Part shown: positions 1-8,063 of the stretch, one piece after another | Layout: every line of letters starts with the position of its first letter | How positions within the stretch are numbered: position 1 is the first letter of the stretch | Origin: Marinoscillum sp. | GTDB taxonomy: Bacteria; Bacteroidota; Bacteroidia; Cytophagales; Cyclobacteriaceae | Direction of reading: 5' to 3' | Assembly: GCA_024305105.1 (NCBI GenBank) | Contig: JAMWZA010000033.1 | Coordinates: 1-43,273 of the forward strand | DNA: 43,273 nt | Notes under the pieces: model-generated | Seen by the model: the letters and a program-made list of their open reading frames with translations, nothing else | What the model was told of the DNA's origin: nothing | Database searches by the model: none | Position numbers and translations under genes: made by a program

Positions 1-13
1 AAAAGCATGGAGA

Positions 14-325
14 AGACAACTGGAATCAGGACTTGAGTACAGAGGTGTCAACCAACAGCAGGAGTAAAACGATGGATGTCAACCGAAACAAGGACTAACC
101 AACAGGTTGACAACCAAAACTAGGACAACTAAAAACCATGACAACCCAATGTAGAATTAAGAAAACAACAGGCAACCCAAAACAGGACTAAATCTTAGCC
201 TGTCTACTACTCATAGGATTAAGAAAATCCATGTATAGTACAATTAGGATTAATGAGTATAATTGTAAACTCATACCAGTATTTATCTAAAACCTGTCAA
301 CTTATTTTAGGACGCCTCAACTGCC
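14..325. repeat. Degenerate 31-bp tandem repeat array (about 10 units)
   Basis: Units begin at 46, 77, 108, 139, 170, 201, 232, 264 and 295, so the period is 31 bp with one 32-bp step. A weaker unit starts near 14. Two blocks are conserved: TGTCAACC at the unit start and AGGACTAA or AGGATTAA about 14 bases later. The rest drifts. The period is not a multiple of three and no reading frame spans the array, so it is not coding. There are no unique spacers, so it is not CRISPR. It may continue left of the window. Function unknown. Confidence 0.75.
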
Positions 326-371
326 TGGAAAATATCCAGAGATATTCACTCATAAAAACGCAAAACAACTG

Positions 372-512
372 TCCTGCCAGACATTTGCTATTCCTGTAAG
401 CCAAAATACTATTCCTGCTAGACATTTGCTACTCCTGTTAGCGCATATGTTTTTCCTGCTAGATATTTACTAATCCTGTTAGCACAGATACCTTTCCTGC
501 TTAGCAGGAATC
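372..512. repeat. 41-bp tandem repeat array made of two 20/21-bp half units
   Basis: TCCTGCTAG-like blocks start at 372, 413, 454 and 495, exactly 41 bp apart. Each unit contains a second block, TCCTGTTAGC or TCCTGTAAGC, about 20 bases in. The last, partial unit closes into a perfect hairpin, TTCCTGC-tta-GCAGGAA, at 494-510. No reading frame runs through it. The CAGGA core on the opposite strand resembles the AACAGGA core seen in some units of the 31-bp array just upstream, so the two arrays may be related. Confidence 0.75.
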
Positions 513-534
513 TATTATGCAGTACCAGGAAGGG

Positions 535-572
535 TCCATGCAGAAACATGAGCTATCAAAAGCCTGCATGGA
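535..572. repeat. Inverted repeat with 9-bp perfect arms
   Basis: TCCATGCAG at 535-543 pairs with CTGCATGGA at 564-572 across a 20-base loop. It lies just downstream of the 41-bp array. There is no T-run after it, so it is not an obvious terminator. It could be a protein site or the end of the repeat region. Confidence 0.5.
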
Positions 573-665
573 GCGATTAAACACTACCATGACGAGAGAT
601 AAATACGGAGGGATTGGTGTTATGCCGAGACTAAACCAGAGTGTATTTGATTAAATGGGGCCAAT

Positions 666-829
666 CTTAGTTTCGTTCTATTTCTTCTCGGAATCCAATC
701 TTTAACCAACTCTCCCCCAGCCCCTCTCTTGCAAGAGAGGGGAGATGTAGAATTATCGATACCAAACAATAATGCAATTGGGGTGAGTTGGCCAGCCACT
801 TAGATTCGTCCAATTTCTTCTCCGAATCC
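666..829. repeat. 31-bp direct-repeat pair around a palindrome
   Basis: The 31 bases at 666-696 and at 799-829 match at 27 of 31 positions (shared core ATTTCTTCT followed by CGAATCC or GGAATCC). The perfect palindrome at 721-742 lies between them. No gene is visible from 573 to 1051. This looks like a decayed interspersed element or the remains of a duplication, with nothing coding inside. Confidence 0.55.
721..742. repeat. Perfect 22-bp G/C-rich palindrome
   Basis: CCCCTCTCTTG is followed directly by its reverse complement CAAGAGAGGGG with no loop. From memory, very similar CCCCTCTC...GAGAGGGG palindromes are scattered between genes in many Bacteroidota genomes; I could not check this here. 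As RNA it would form a strong hairpin, but there is no following U-run, so I call it an interspersed palindromic repeat. Confidence 0.6.
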
Positions 830-960
830 TCTTCCCTAGTTTTAGGTATTTATTGTCAGGTGCTGGTCTGGCGTTGTCTAAAGAAATAAAAAGTGGTAGT
901 TTGATAAATAAATAGTTGCGATTTATTGAGAAAAATGCCAAATCGTAATCGATATAGTAG

Positions 961-980
961 ATATGTGACAGGTCACATAT
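961..980. promoter_or_regulatory. Operator-like palindrome upstream of the ABC-3C operon
   Basis: ATATGTGAC (961-969), a 2-base spacer AG and GTCACATAT (972-980) form a perfect inverted repeat, 72 bases before the HNH gene start. The inner core TGTGAC..GTCACA has the size and symmetry of a site for a dimeric helix-turn-helix regulator. No regulator gene is adjacent, so the binding protein would be encoded elsewhere. Its position suggests control of the defence operon; this is inference. Confidence 0.5.
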
Positions 981-1051
981 CCGACGTTATTCTCAACTGC
1001 AAAACCGTAATAGTATCATGAGTTGCAACAAATTTTTCTGATCTTTGGAGG

Positions 1052-1882
1052 ATGGCAAAAAACAGTGCACGAAATTATTCTCAACTTACAATCAAACGTC
1101 TTTATGGTTTATCGAGGAATAATTGTGCATTTCCTGGTTGCCCAGTTGAACTGTTAAGTTCAGAAGACGAAAATAATTTTTCGAATATTTGTCATATTGA
1201 AGATGCGAACCCAAACTTGCATAAATCAGATCGCTACAACCCAAATATGACAAATGATCAAAGAAGGGATTTTAAGAACTTGCTTCTTCTTTGCGCAAAT
1301 CACCATATTGAGACAAATGACACTGAGAAATATACCGTAAAAGTACTTCAGGACATGAAGCGGAATCATGAGTCTCAAACAAAACAAAAATTGTCTGGGC
1401 AAGATTTGATCGGTAAATATCCCTCTGCTTTGAATACGGTTATCGGACATATTGGTACTAGTCTTTTTGACATTAGTTTGCCAGATGAACCGATGACGGC
1501 TCCTGATCCTGAATTGAAGATTCAGTTTAATCAAGTAATCCAATATAGACCAATAATTGAAGAATACAGTGTTTATCAGGGGAAACTAAGTATGATTTAT
1601 GATGAAATCGAAAGAATTGGGTCAACTAAAAAGGAGCTTGTCTTGCGAAATATTAAAAAGTTGTATCTCAAAGAAAAAGGCAAATACAACTCATTTAATG
1701 AGATTAAAGAAAATGCTGATTCAATATTTTCCAATGTTGAGAGTGAGCTTTGGGAACTTATAGACAAAAGTGACAATACAAATAATAATTTACCAATCGA
1801 AGCTATTGAGATTAGTCTTCTTGTAATTATGGTTGATGCATTTATGCGATGTAATATTTTAGAAGAACCACCAAAGGCATGA
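1052..1882 (+). CDS. HNH-nuclease effector of an ABC-three-component (ABC-3C) system
   Basis: This 276-residue protein has an N-terminal HNH endonuclease-type domain at about residues 20-95. Visible are the zinc pair C25-x4-C30, the first histidine in CHIED (C47, H48), the asparagine in FKNLLLLC (N76) and the closing CANHH (C81, H84, H85). The remaining ~170 residues resemble the C-terminal adaptor of ABC-3C effectors, ending in a hydrophobic helix and the segment DAFMRCNILEEPP. The ATG is preceded directly by a GGAGG. Its stop overlaps the next start by 4 bases, so translation is probably coupled. The expected role is DNA (or other nucleic acid) cleavage when the ATPase senses invasion or damage; activity is inferred from the family. 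The operon is visibly richer in A/T than recQ downstream, which suggests horizontal transfer. Confidence 0.8.
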   Translation: MAKNSARNYSQLTIKRLYGLSRNNCAFPGCPVELLSSEDENNFSNICHIEDANPNLHKSDRYNPNMTNDQRRDFKNLLLLCANHHIETNDTEKYTVKVLQDMKRNHESQTKQKLSGQDLIGKYPSALNTVIGHIGTSLFDISLPDEPMTAPDPELKIQFNQVIQYRPIIEEYSVYQGKLSMIYDEIERIGSTKKELVLRNIKKLYLKEKGKYNSFNEIKENADSIFSNVESELWELIDKSDNTNNNLPIEAIEISLLVIMVDAFMRCNILEEPPKA

Positions 1883-2112
1883 TTTTAGATAAAAATATTC
1901 ATCCTGAAAGGGACTTGTATTTCCTTGGAGGCCAACTCATTGATTACCTAGAGAAATATGATAAGAATGAGATTGATTTCTTTGATCTTTATTTAGCTAT
2001 TAACATGAATCAGAGCCTAACAATGAACTTGTACACCTTGGTATTGGACTGGTTATTCATTTTAGGTATTATCAAAAAAGGCAAAAACGGGATGCTTGAA
2101 AAATGTTTTTAG
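1879..2112 (+). CDS. ABC-3C system middle component (small protein, 77 residues)
   Basis: This 77-residue protein starts inside the stop of the HNH gene (ATGA overlap) and runs 10 bases into the ATPase gene. It is largely helical by composition, with the central segment LYTLVLDWLFILGIIKKGKN near its end looking like a small winged-helix or all-helical core. Size and position match the middle components that link effector and ATPase in ABC-3C systems, possibly the class called middle component 6. The sequence alone is too short for me to fix the subclass. Overlaps on both sides argue that it is real and made in fixed ratio with its partners. Confidence 0.7.
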   Translation: MILDKNIHPERDLYFLGGQLIDYLEKYDKNEIDFFDLYLAINMNQSLTMNLYTLVLDWLFILGIIKKGKNGMLEKCF

Positions 2113-3803
2113 AAAACCTAAAAATAGAAAAGAGAAGTGAGATAATAAGGAATATAACCTTTCGCAAGGGTATAAACTTTATTGTTGACGAAACACCCGA
2201 AAGTAAAAACCTACAGTCAACAGGTAATAACGTTGGAAAAACAACTGTTTTAAGACTAGTCGACTATTGTTTCGGTGCAAACGGTAAAAATATATACCAG
2301 GACACAGAATTTAAGAAACAACCGAATACAACCGTTGAGAATTTCCTTAAAGAGAATGAAGTCATTATTTCAATCACCTTGGTTGATGACATTAGTAACC
2401 CAACAAAAAAAGTCTTAATAAGAAGAAATTTTCTATCCAGGAAAAAAAAGATACAAGAAGTAAATGGTGAAAACATCATCAATGACAAGGACTTTGAACA
2501 TAGGCTGAAGGAAGTCATCTTCGAAACTCAGGTAAGGGAACCGAGGTTTAGACAAATTATCTCAAAGAACATTCGGGATGAAAAGAATAAAATGGCCAAC
2601 ATTGTTCGGGTTCTCAATTCCTTTGCTTCTAATGAAGTTTATGAGGCGTTATTTTTGTTTTGGCTCGGAATAGGTACAGATGAACTGGCTGAAAAACAGA
2701 GTTTGTCAGATGAGAAAAAAAGAGAAGAACAATTTCAAAAAAGACTTAAAAAAGAGGGTGAATTATCTCTAATCATACAACAACTCTCCTTTCTTAACGA
2801 TAAAATTGAAGAATTAGAAAAGAAGAAAAATACTTTCAGTATTAATGAGAATTATAGTTCAGATGTTGATGATTTAAATAATGTAAAACTAGGCTTAAAT
2901 AGGGTGTCTAGTGAGTTGAGTAGACTTGAGATGAGAAAAAGCTTAATCCTTGAAAGTAAGGAGGAGTTAGAAAATGAAGTTACAAAATTGGATGTTTCTC
3001 ATGTTGCAGCACTCTATAATAAAGCCAAATCACTTATTCCCGAAATACAAGTATCATTTGAGGAAACTGTTCGCTTTCACAATGAACTGATATCAGAAAA
3101 ACTCGAATATATTACTAAGGAGCTACCTGAATTAGAACAGTCTATTAGAAAATTGAGAAATGAAATTCTGAATCTCCGTACTAAGGAAGATGAACTTTCA
3201 GAAAAGCTACAAAAATCAGGAGTTACAGAAGATCTAGAACGGATTGTTGTTGATCTCAATCAGCAGTTTGAAAGGAAAGGAAATCTTGAGGAGCAAAAAC
3301 GGTTATGGGAGTCTTCTAATGAGAAATTATTAAGAATTGATACGGAACTAGATTCCATTAATCAAGGTATTTCTTCTAAGGATGAATTAATTCAAAGTAG
3401 AATACGAGAATTCAACAAGTATTTTTCCGAGATGTCAAATCGCCTATATGGTGAGTATTACCTCTTAAGCTCTCAGATTAATGAAAAGGGATATAATCTT
3501 GTTGTGACCAACGTTGAAGGAAATCCGAGCACAGGCAAAAAGAAGGGGCAAATTGCAGCATTTGATTTTGCCTACATACAATTTGCAGATGCTTTAGAAA
3601 TAGAACATTTACATTTTATTATGCACGACCAACTTGAAAACATTCATGACAATCAGATCAATACGATTGTGCAAGTAGCAAATAGTTTAAACGCGCAGTT
3701 CATAGTACCCATTTTAAGAGATAAGATCCCAGACAATATAGACGTAAATCAATATGAGGTACTTTCACTTTCTCAGACTCAGAAGCTCTTCAAAATAGAT
3801 TAA
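2103..3803 (+). CDS. DUF2326-type SMC/Rad50-like ATPase of the ABC-3C system
   Basis: This 566-residue protein has an N-terminal ATPase half with Walker A GNNVGKTT at residues 41-48. A long, charged coiled coil follows at about 195-450, rich in E, K, L and S heptads. The C-terminal half carries the Walker B-like strand HFIMHDQLENI with D509. This split-ATPase plan, and the FDFAYIQFADALEIEHLHF region, fit the DUF2326 family that supplies the sensor ATPase of ABC-3C systems. The ATG lies 10 bases inside the preceding gene, so expression is coupled. In the family model, nucleotide-driven changes in the coiled-coil ATPase release or activate the effector, here the HNH nuclease. No terminator is obvious after the stop. 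Confidence 0.8.
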   Translation: MFLENLKIEKRSEIIRNITFRKGINFIVDETPESKNLQSTGNNVGKTTVLRLVDYCFGANGKNIYQDTEFKKQPNTTVENFLKENEVIISITLVDDISNPTKKVLIRRNFLSRKKKIQEVNGENIINDKDFEHRLKEVIFETQVREPRFRQIISKNIRDEKNKMANIVRVLNSFASNEVYEALFLFWLGIGTDELAEKQSLSDEKKREEQFQKRLKKEGELSLIIQQLSFLNDKIEELEKKKNTFSINENYSSDVDDLNNVKLGLNRVSSELSRLEMRKSLILESKEELENEVTKLDVSHVAALYNKAKSLIPEIQVSFEETVRFHNELISEKLEYITKELPELEQSIRKLRNEILNLRTKEDELSEKLQKSGVTEDLERIVVDLNQQFERKGNLEEQKRLWESSNEKLLRIDTELDSINQGISSKDELIQSRIREFNKYFSEMSNRLYGEYYLLSSQINEKGYNLVVTNVEGNPSTGKKKGQIAAFDFAYIQFADALEIEHLHFIMHDQLENIHDNQINTIVQVANSLNAQFIVPILRDKIPDNIDVNQYEVLSLSQTQKLFKID

Positions 3804-4149
3804 AAGAGCATAACAGGCGCTAACACGAATGGGCCTAAGTGCTTCTTTACTGGTTCAGTGCGAACATCTCAAGCACTTTCGGATTTGTAATCCGAAAGTG
3901 CGAGCAAAAGGATTTCCAATCCGCTTTTAAGCACTCGGGATAGTGACCTCTTTTGTAATACCTTATAGTCCCACTAGTGGGTTTAATCCCATGAACTTCT
4001 GGGTCGAAAGCCACATGGCTTGCAGAGCAAACTTCCTTCAATATCTTGGCGGCTTTGCTTCAAGACTGTTTCTTTTCACAAACAATTAGACATAACCGTT
4101 ATGATTATTGTTGATGATTTTTAACTTCGACCACTATTAATCAATCCTT
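3804..4149. other. Gene-free spacer between the defence operon and recQ
   Basis: The 346 bases hold a REP-like double hairpin at 3874-3923 and otherwise no convincing gene. A reverse-strand reading frame at 3847-4041 runs through the hairpin, and its composition is not protein-like. No clear promoter for recQ was recognised. Confidence 0.6.
3874..3923. repeat. REP-like double hairpin (copy 1)
   Basis: CACTTTCGGATT-tgt-AATCCGAAAGTG (3874-3900) is a perfect 12-bp stem. It is followed by GGATT-tcc-AATCC at 3910-3922. The 39 bases at 3885-3923 recur at 8658-8696 with only 2 differences, and a shorter relative lies at 7871-7885. The pattern fits an interspersed palindromic repeat of the kind mobilised by REP-associated transposases. 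No such transposase gene is in the window. Confidence 0.65.
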
Positions 4150-6279
4150 ATGTCTGATTTAATAGAAAAAGCAAAACGCATCCTCAAAGAGAGTTTTGGG
4201 TACAATGCATTTAGACCGTTACAGGAAGAAATCATTGAGAATACCCTCGCCTCAAAAGATGGATTAGTCATTATGCCAACTGGAGGCGGAAAATCGATCT
4301 GCTTTCAGTTGCCTGCACTCGTTCAGGCAGGTGCTTGTCTGGTTATTTCCCCGCTTATTTCTTTGATGCGCGATCAGGTAGAGGCCCTAAAGCAAAATGG
4401 AGTCGCTTCAGCTTATCTCAATAGCTCGCTTTCTGCCCAGGAGCAGAACGAAATCGAAACGAAGTTTCTCAATCAGGAAATCGACATTCTCTACGTATCT
4501 CCGGAAAAACTACTTTCCAGGGACTTTTATCAGGTAATCAAATCGGTGAATCTCAACTTGATTGCCGTAGACGAGGCTCATTGTATTTCTCAATGGGGAC
4601 ATGATTTCAGACCAGAATACACCAAACTGGGTTTTCTGAAAAAGAGGTTACCCAAAGTCCCAATCATGGCTTTAACTGCCACTGCTGACAAAGCCACCCG
4701 AACTGACATTCTCAATCAGCTAGGAATCCCTTCGGCTCCTACCTACCTGGCCTCTTTTGATCGTCCTAACCTAAGTCTTAAGGTGCTAAATGCTCATAAA
4801 CGAATCGAATCCATCATCAAGCTCATCAAACAAGCTCCAGATGAGTCAGGGATCGTCTATTGCCTTAGCCGGAAAAGTTGTGAAACAGTCGCAGCTAAAT
4901 TGATTGCCAATGGCATAGATGCAGATTTTTATCATGCCGGCCTCACATCCGAGGAGCGTAATGAAACACAGGAAAAATTCATTCGAGACGACCTAAAGGT
5001 GGTTTGTGCGACCATAGCCTTTGGCATGGGGATAGACAAATCCAACGTGCGGTGGGTCATCCATTACAACCTTCCCAAAAACCTTGAAAGCTATTATCAG
5101 GAAATTGGACGAGCAGGCCGAGATGGCCTGGACTCCAAAACGTTGTTGTTTTATAGTTATGCTGATGTGGTGCAACTCAAACGGTTTATGGAGGACAGCC
5201 CGCAGAAAGAACTGCTGGAAGCCAAACTAAACCGAATGCAACAGTTCGCTGAAGCCACGACTTGTCGGAGACGTGTCTTGCTCAGCTATTTTGGTGAGCA
5301 AATGGAGCAAGACTGTGGAAACTGTGATGTATGCCGTAACCCTCCAAAATTTATCAATGGAACAGTGCTGGCGCAAAAGGCACTTTCCGCCTGTGCCAGA
5401 ACGCAAGAAAAAGTTGGGATGGGGTTATTGATCGATATCCTCAGAGGCTCTAACCGGCAGGAGGTCACCCAAAACGACTACCATAAAATCAAAACTTACG
5501 GTGTGGGAAAAGACCACTCTTATCTGGAGTGGTCGCATTATATCGGTCAGTTTCTGAATTTGGGATTGTTTGAAATTGCCTTTGATCATCACAATGCGTT
5601 ACGGATTACGGAAGCAGGGAGAAGAGCTTTGACAGGAGATATCCCGGTACAAATAACTCAACCTGAAACCGAACAAGCGCGCAAAGAACGGATGACGGTA
5701 AAGGAGCCCACCAAGACCGCTCAGCGTTCCAGCGAGTTATTTGAACGCCTAAGGACTTTGAGAAAGCGCATTGCTGGAGAGCTGGGAATACCTGCCTATC
5801 TGGTTTTTAACGATGCTACGCTCGAAGATATGGTGACCAGACGCCCTACAAGCGAGGAATCATTATTGGATGTATCCGGAGTGGGACAACAGAAACTCAA
5901 TCGTTTCGGAGATCAATTTATCAAAGAGATCATTTCTTATATCAAGGAAAAAAACGCTGAAGGTGCGAAGATGAAGGGTGCCACCCATCTGATCACTTAT
6001 GAGTTTTTGCAAGAAGGTCTCTCACCCGAACAAATCGCTGAAAAACGAAAGCTTAATGTGGTAACGATCTTCTCTCACCTGGCTACTCTTTATGAGCAAG
6101 GCAAGAACGTTGACATCCGAAATCACCTTACAGCAGAGGAAGAAGCTAAAATTATTGAAGCCATCAAAGCGACAGGCGAGCCCGATCAATTAAAACCACT
6201 TTTCGATCACTTCAATGAACAAGTCCCCTACCACAAATTGAGGCTAGCCGTAGCTGTTTATAAAAAACAAAATGTTTGA
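4150..6279 (+). CDS. recQ: ATP-dependent DNA helicase RecQ
   Basis: This 709-residue 3'-to-5' DNA helicase acts in recombination and replication-fork repair. Motif I is TGGGKS at residues 44-49, motif II DEAH at 141-144, and the arginine-finger motif QEIGRAGRDG at 317-326. The RecQ zinc site is C372, C389, C392 and C395, followed by the winged-helix (RQC) domain. An HRDC domain lies at about 525-600 (GIPAYLVFNDATLEDM, then a GVGQQKLNRFG hairpin). The last ~100 residues form a helix-turn-helix domain (LSPEQIAEKRKLNVVTIFSH), as in many Bacteroidota RecQ proteins. Length is normal and all catalytic motifs are intact. It stands alone on this strand, next to the defence operon. Confidence 0.97.
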   Translation: MSDLIEKAKRILKESFGYNAFRPLQEEIIENTLASKDGLVIMPTGGGKSICFQLPALVQAGACLVISPLISLMRDQVEALKQNGVASAYLNSSLSAQEQNEIETKFLNQEIDILYVSPEKLLSRDFYQVIKSVNLNLIAVDEAHCISQWGHDFRPEYTKLGFLKKRLPKVPIMALTATADKATRTDILNQLGIPSAPTYLASFDRPNLSLKVLNAHKRIESIIKLIKQAPDESGIVYCLSRKSCETVAAKLIANGIDADFYHAGLTSEERNETQEKFIRDDLKVVCATIAFGMGIDKSNVRWVIHYNLPKNLESYYQEIGRAGRDGLDSKTLLFYSYADVVQLKRFMEDSPQKELLEAKLNRMQQFAEATTCRRRVLLSYFGEQMEQDCGNCDVCRNPPKFINGTVLAQKALSACARTQEKVGMGLLIDILRGSNRQEVTQNDYHKIKTYGVGKDHSYLEWSHYIGQFLNLGLFEIAFDHHNALRITEAGRRALTGDIPVQITQPETEQARKERMTVKEPTKTAQRSSELFERLRTLRKRIAGELGIPAYLVFNDATLEDMVTRRPTSEESLLDVSGVGQQKLNRFGDQFIKEIISYIKEKNAEGAKMKGATHLITYEFLQEGLSPEQIAEKRKLNVVTIFSHLATLYEQGKNVDIRNHLTAEEEAKIIEAIKATGEPDQLKPLFDHFNEQVPYHKLRLAVAVYKKQNV

Positions 6280-6700
6280 TTTGTTAAGAGTCATTTAGCC
6301 ATTGTCAGCTTCAATATTTCTTTTAAATGCCTCTGTTCATCTACAGCAATGATATCAATAGGTTTCGAAAACGCTATGCATTTCTTACATAACAATGAAT
6401 GGAAACTCATTTTAAAAAACCTCACTAGCCCGCTTTTGCAACTAGGGTTCTTAAAGCTTAATATTTTCAACTTGCGAATTCTTTCTAGGCCAAACCTTTT
6501 GATCTCAAATAATCCCTAGCTGATCTGGACAGTGAATGGAATATTCTCCGCATTGCAAATGCTCCCATTTAAATATCCTCGTTGCAAACGAGGACAAGGG
6601 GGGAAACCTATTTCTTTCACTCGTCTGGTCGTTCCATTTTTAATAGAACACAACGGAAATTTTTTGGTGTATCTGAAAGGAACAACTTAACTTTCCTCAT
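6280..6700. other. Gene-free spacer with a small palindrome
   Basis: These 421 bases are A/T-rich. CCTCGTT-gca-AACGAGG (6577-6593) is a 7-bp hairpin followed by ACAAGGGG, probably another interspersed palindrome. A 39-codon reverse frame at 6291-6410 contains a CKKC motif, but nothing else supports it as a gene. No other feature was seen. Confidence 0.5.
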
Positions 6701-7726
6701 ATGAATAGCTCATTCAAAATACTCGCTTGTCTATCTGTTTTGTGCCTCTCATGCGATGACGAGCCTAATGAAATCAAATTTGGGGAAGATACTTTTTCTT
6801 ACTTACAAATAGCATCTTATGGAGATTACTTCGGTGGAGCACAACTGGTGATTTTTGATATCACCAATAATCATCAGTACGTTCCGCCCATTAACCTATC
6901 CAGTTTTGAGTATCAAACGATAGAGGCTAAAATATACTTTCAAGATGGAACAGAAATTTTAAATTTTGATCCTAAAAATGAAGAAACACGAAGTGTTTTC
7001 CAGTTACCCGATGATTTTAATTCAGGATTTCATGTATCACCAGACAAGAAATTCCTTACTTATTCAGACTATGAAGATATCAACCTTGTTAATTTGGAAA
7101 CAGGAGATATCACAAACATTACTCAGGGTAAAGAAGGCGATTTTCGGAATACAAAATGGTCTCCTAACGGTCAAATGGTTGTGGTTAGAAATAATATCTC
7201 TAAGAAACAAGAAAGTGAAGATTACACAACCTCAACAGCTAATTTCAAAATATATTCCCTCGATGATCAGTCATGGCAAGATGTAGAAATGTATAGTGAA
7301 TTTGCCAGTCCTGGAAGAATCAACTGGTCACCAAATAGTGATGCACTGGTCTACAATCAGAACAGTGCTGTTTTTATGTTTAGTCTCAAAAACAATACAC
7401 TTTCTCGCATTACATCCGAAGAAATAGTTGCCACCAATCCTACGTTTTCAAAGGATGGTAAAATGATTACCTATTATAAGTCGGATCTTTCGCAAAATGG
7501 AGATAATTGGCAGGATCATCTGACGATCTACAAACTAGAAACAGAAACACACCATGTGTTGAGTGAACTCAACTCTTTTGGTGCCTCATGGAATGACACA
7601 TCCACAAAAATCCTCTATGGTGCCGAGGATGGAATATATCTCTATGATTTGTCATCTGAGACGAATCAAATGATACTGGCATCAAGAGAATCTATCTTCT
7701 ATTACTTGTTCCAATGGCTCCATTAG
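6701..7726 (+). CDS. TolB-like beta-propeller lipoprotein
   Basis: This 341-residue protein has a lipoprotein signal peptide ending in CLSC, with C18 as the likely lipidated residue. The rest is made of propeller blades of the PD40/TolB type. WSPNGQMVVV, WSPNSDALVY and FSKDGKMITYY are typical blade signatures, and HVSPDKKFLTYSDYEDI is another. It is expected to sit in the periplasm or on the outer membrane. Such proteins often serve as binding or scaffold modules; no enzyme domain is attached, and no specific partner is suggested by the neighbours. It is flanked on both sides by gene-free spacers of 300-400 bases, so it is probably a single-gene unit. Confidence 0.8.
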   Translation: MNSSFKILACLSVLCLSCDDEPNEIKFGEDTFSYLQIASYGDYFGGAQLVIFDITNNHQYVPPINLSSFEYQTIEAKIYFQDGTEILNFDPKNEETRSVFQLPDDFNSGFHVSPDKKFLTYSDYEDINLVNLETGDITNITQGKEGDFRNTKWSPNGQMVVVRNNISKKQESEDYTTSTANFKIYSLDDQSWQDVEMYSEFASPGRINWSPNSDALVYNQNSAVFMFSLKNNTLSRITSEEIVATNPTFSKDGKMITYYKSDLSQNGDNWQDHLTIYKLETETHHVLSELNSFGASWNDTSTKILYGAEDGIYLYDLSSETNQMILASRESIFYYLFQWLH

Positions 7727-7870
7727 CTCCTTATGATTACTAAGATCAGAAAACACAGAGATAATCTTGCTCGACTTTGGTTTCTAGCAGTAGAAAAATT
7801 AACAAGCAACACCTCCTGCCCTAGTTTGCTCATAAAAGTCCTAAAGCCAAGCCTTTTACCCCACTTGTTT

Positions 7871-7885
7871 CGGATTTGCAATCCG
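7871..7885. repeat. REP-like short hairpin (copy 2, partial)
   Basis: CGGATT-tgc-AATCCG is a 6-bp perfect stem that matches the central part of the REP-like elements at 3874 and 8658. It sits 40 bases left of the trmN6 remnant, just as the copy at 8658 sits left of intact trmN6. The REP and the trmN6 end therefore look duplicated together. Confidence 0.5.
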
Positions 7886-7924
7886 CTTTGAGAAGAGCAA
7901 AACCAGCTTCCGCCATCTACAAAA

Positions 7925-8020
7925 CAAATAATACCCCTTCAGCACCTCCACAAAGTTGGCCGTGTAGTCTATTGACGGGTTCCTAGTCACCAGTACAGAT
8001 TTTTATAGCATCACTTGTCC
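7925..8020 (-). pseudogene. Decayed duplicate of the 3' end of trmN6
   Basis: These 96 bases align without gaps to 8723-8818, the end of trmN6, at a constant offset of 798 bases. The first ~80 bases have about 10 differences, and the last 16 are strongly diverged. Read on the reverse strand it gives KSVLVTRNPSIDYTANFVEV and then LKGYYL, against KSVLVIKNPSKDYTADFVEL and LKGYYL in the intact protein. An in-frame stop precedes it and the normal stop codon is lost. It has no start, so it is a remnant. It ends 3 bases before the ParDE operator, which suggests that arrival of the toxin-antitoxin unit created or trapped the duplication. Confidence 0.8.
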
Positions 8021-8023
8021 TCT

Positions 8024-8040
8024 GTACCAATATTTGGTAC
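8024..8040. promoter_or_regulatory. Palindromic operator of the parDE operon
   Basis: GTACCAA-tat-TTGGTAC is a perfect 7-bp inverted repeat 23 bases before the antitoxin start. Ribbon-helix-helix antitoxins typically bind such a site to repress their own operon. It begins only 3 bases after the trmN6 remnant, so it marks the left edge of the toxin-antitoxin unit. Confidence 0.65.
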
Positions 8041-8063
8041 TTTTATTATAAAAGGTATATGTT

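Noticed and set aside
14-512. CRISPR array or integron attC array
   Set aside because: Repeats are directly abutting and degenerate with no unique spacers, the 31- and 41-bp units are too short for attC sites, and no cas or integron integrase gene is present.
3847-4041. Reverse-strand 64-residue reading frame
   Set aside because: It runs through the REP-like hairpins and has no coding-type composition, neighbour or start signal.
5980-6279. Extra C-terminal domain of RecQ as a novel fusion
   Set aside because: The helix-turn-helix extension is common in Bacteroidota RecQ proteins.
6291-6410. Reverse-strand 39-residue frame with a CKKC motif
   Set aside because: Too short and isolated; no conservation or operon evidence can be seen.
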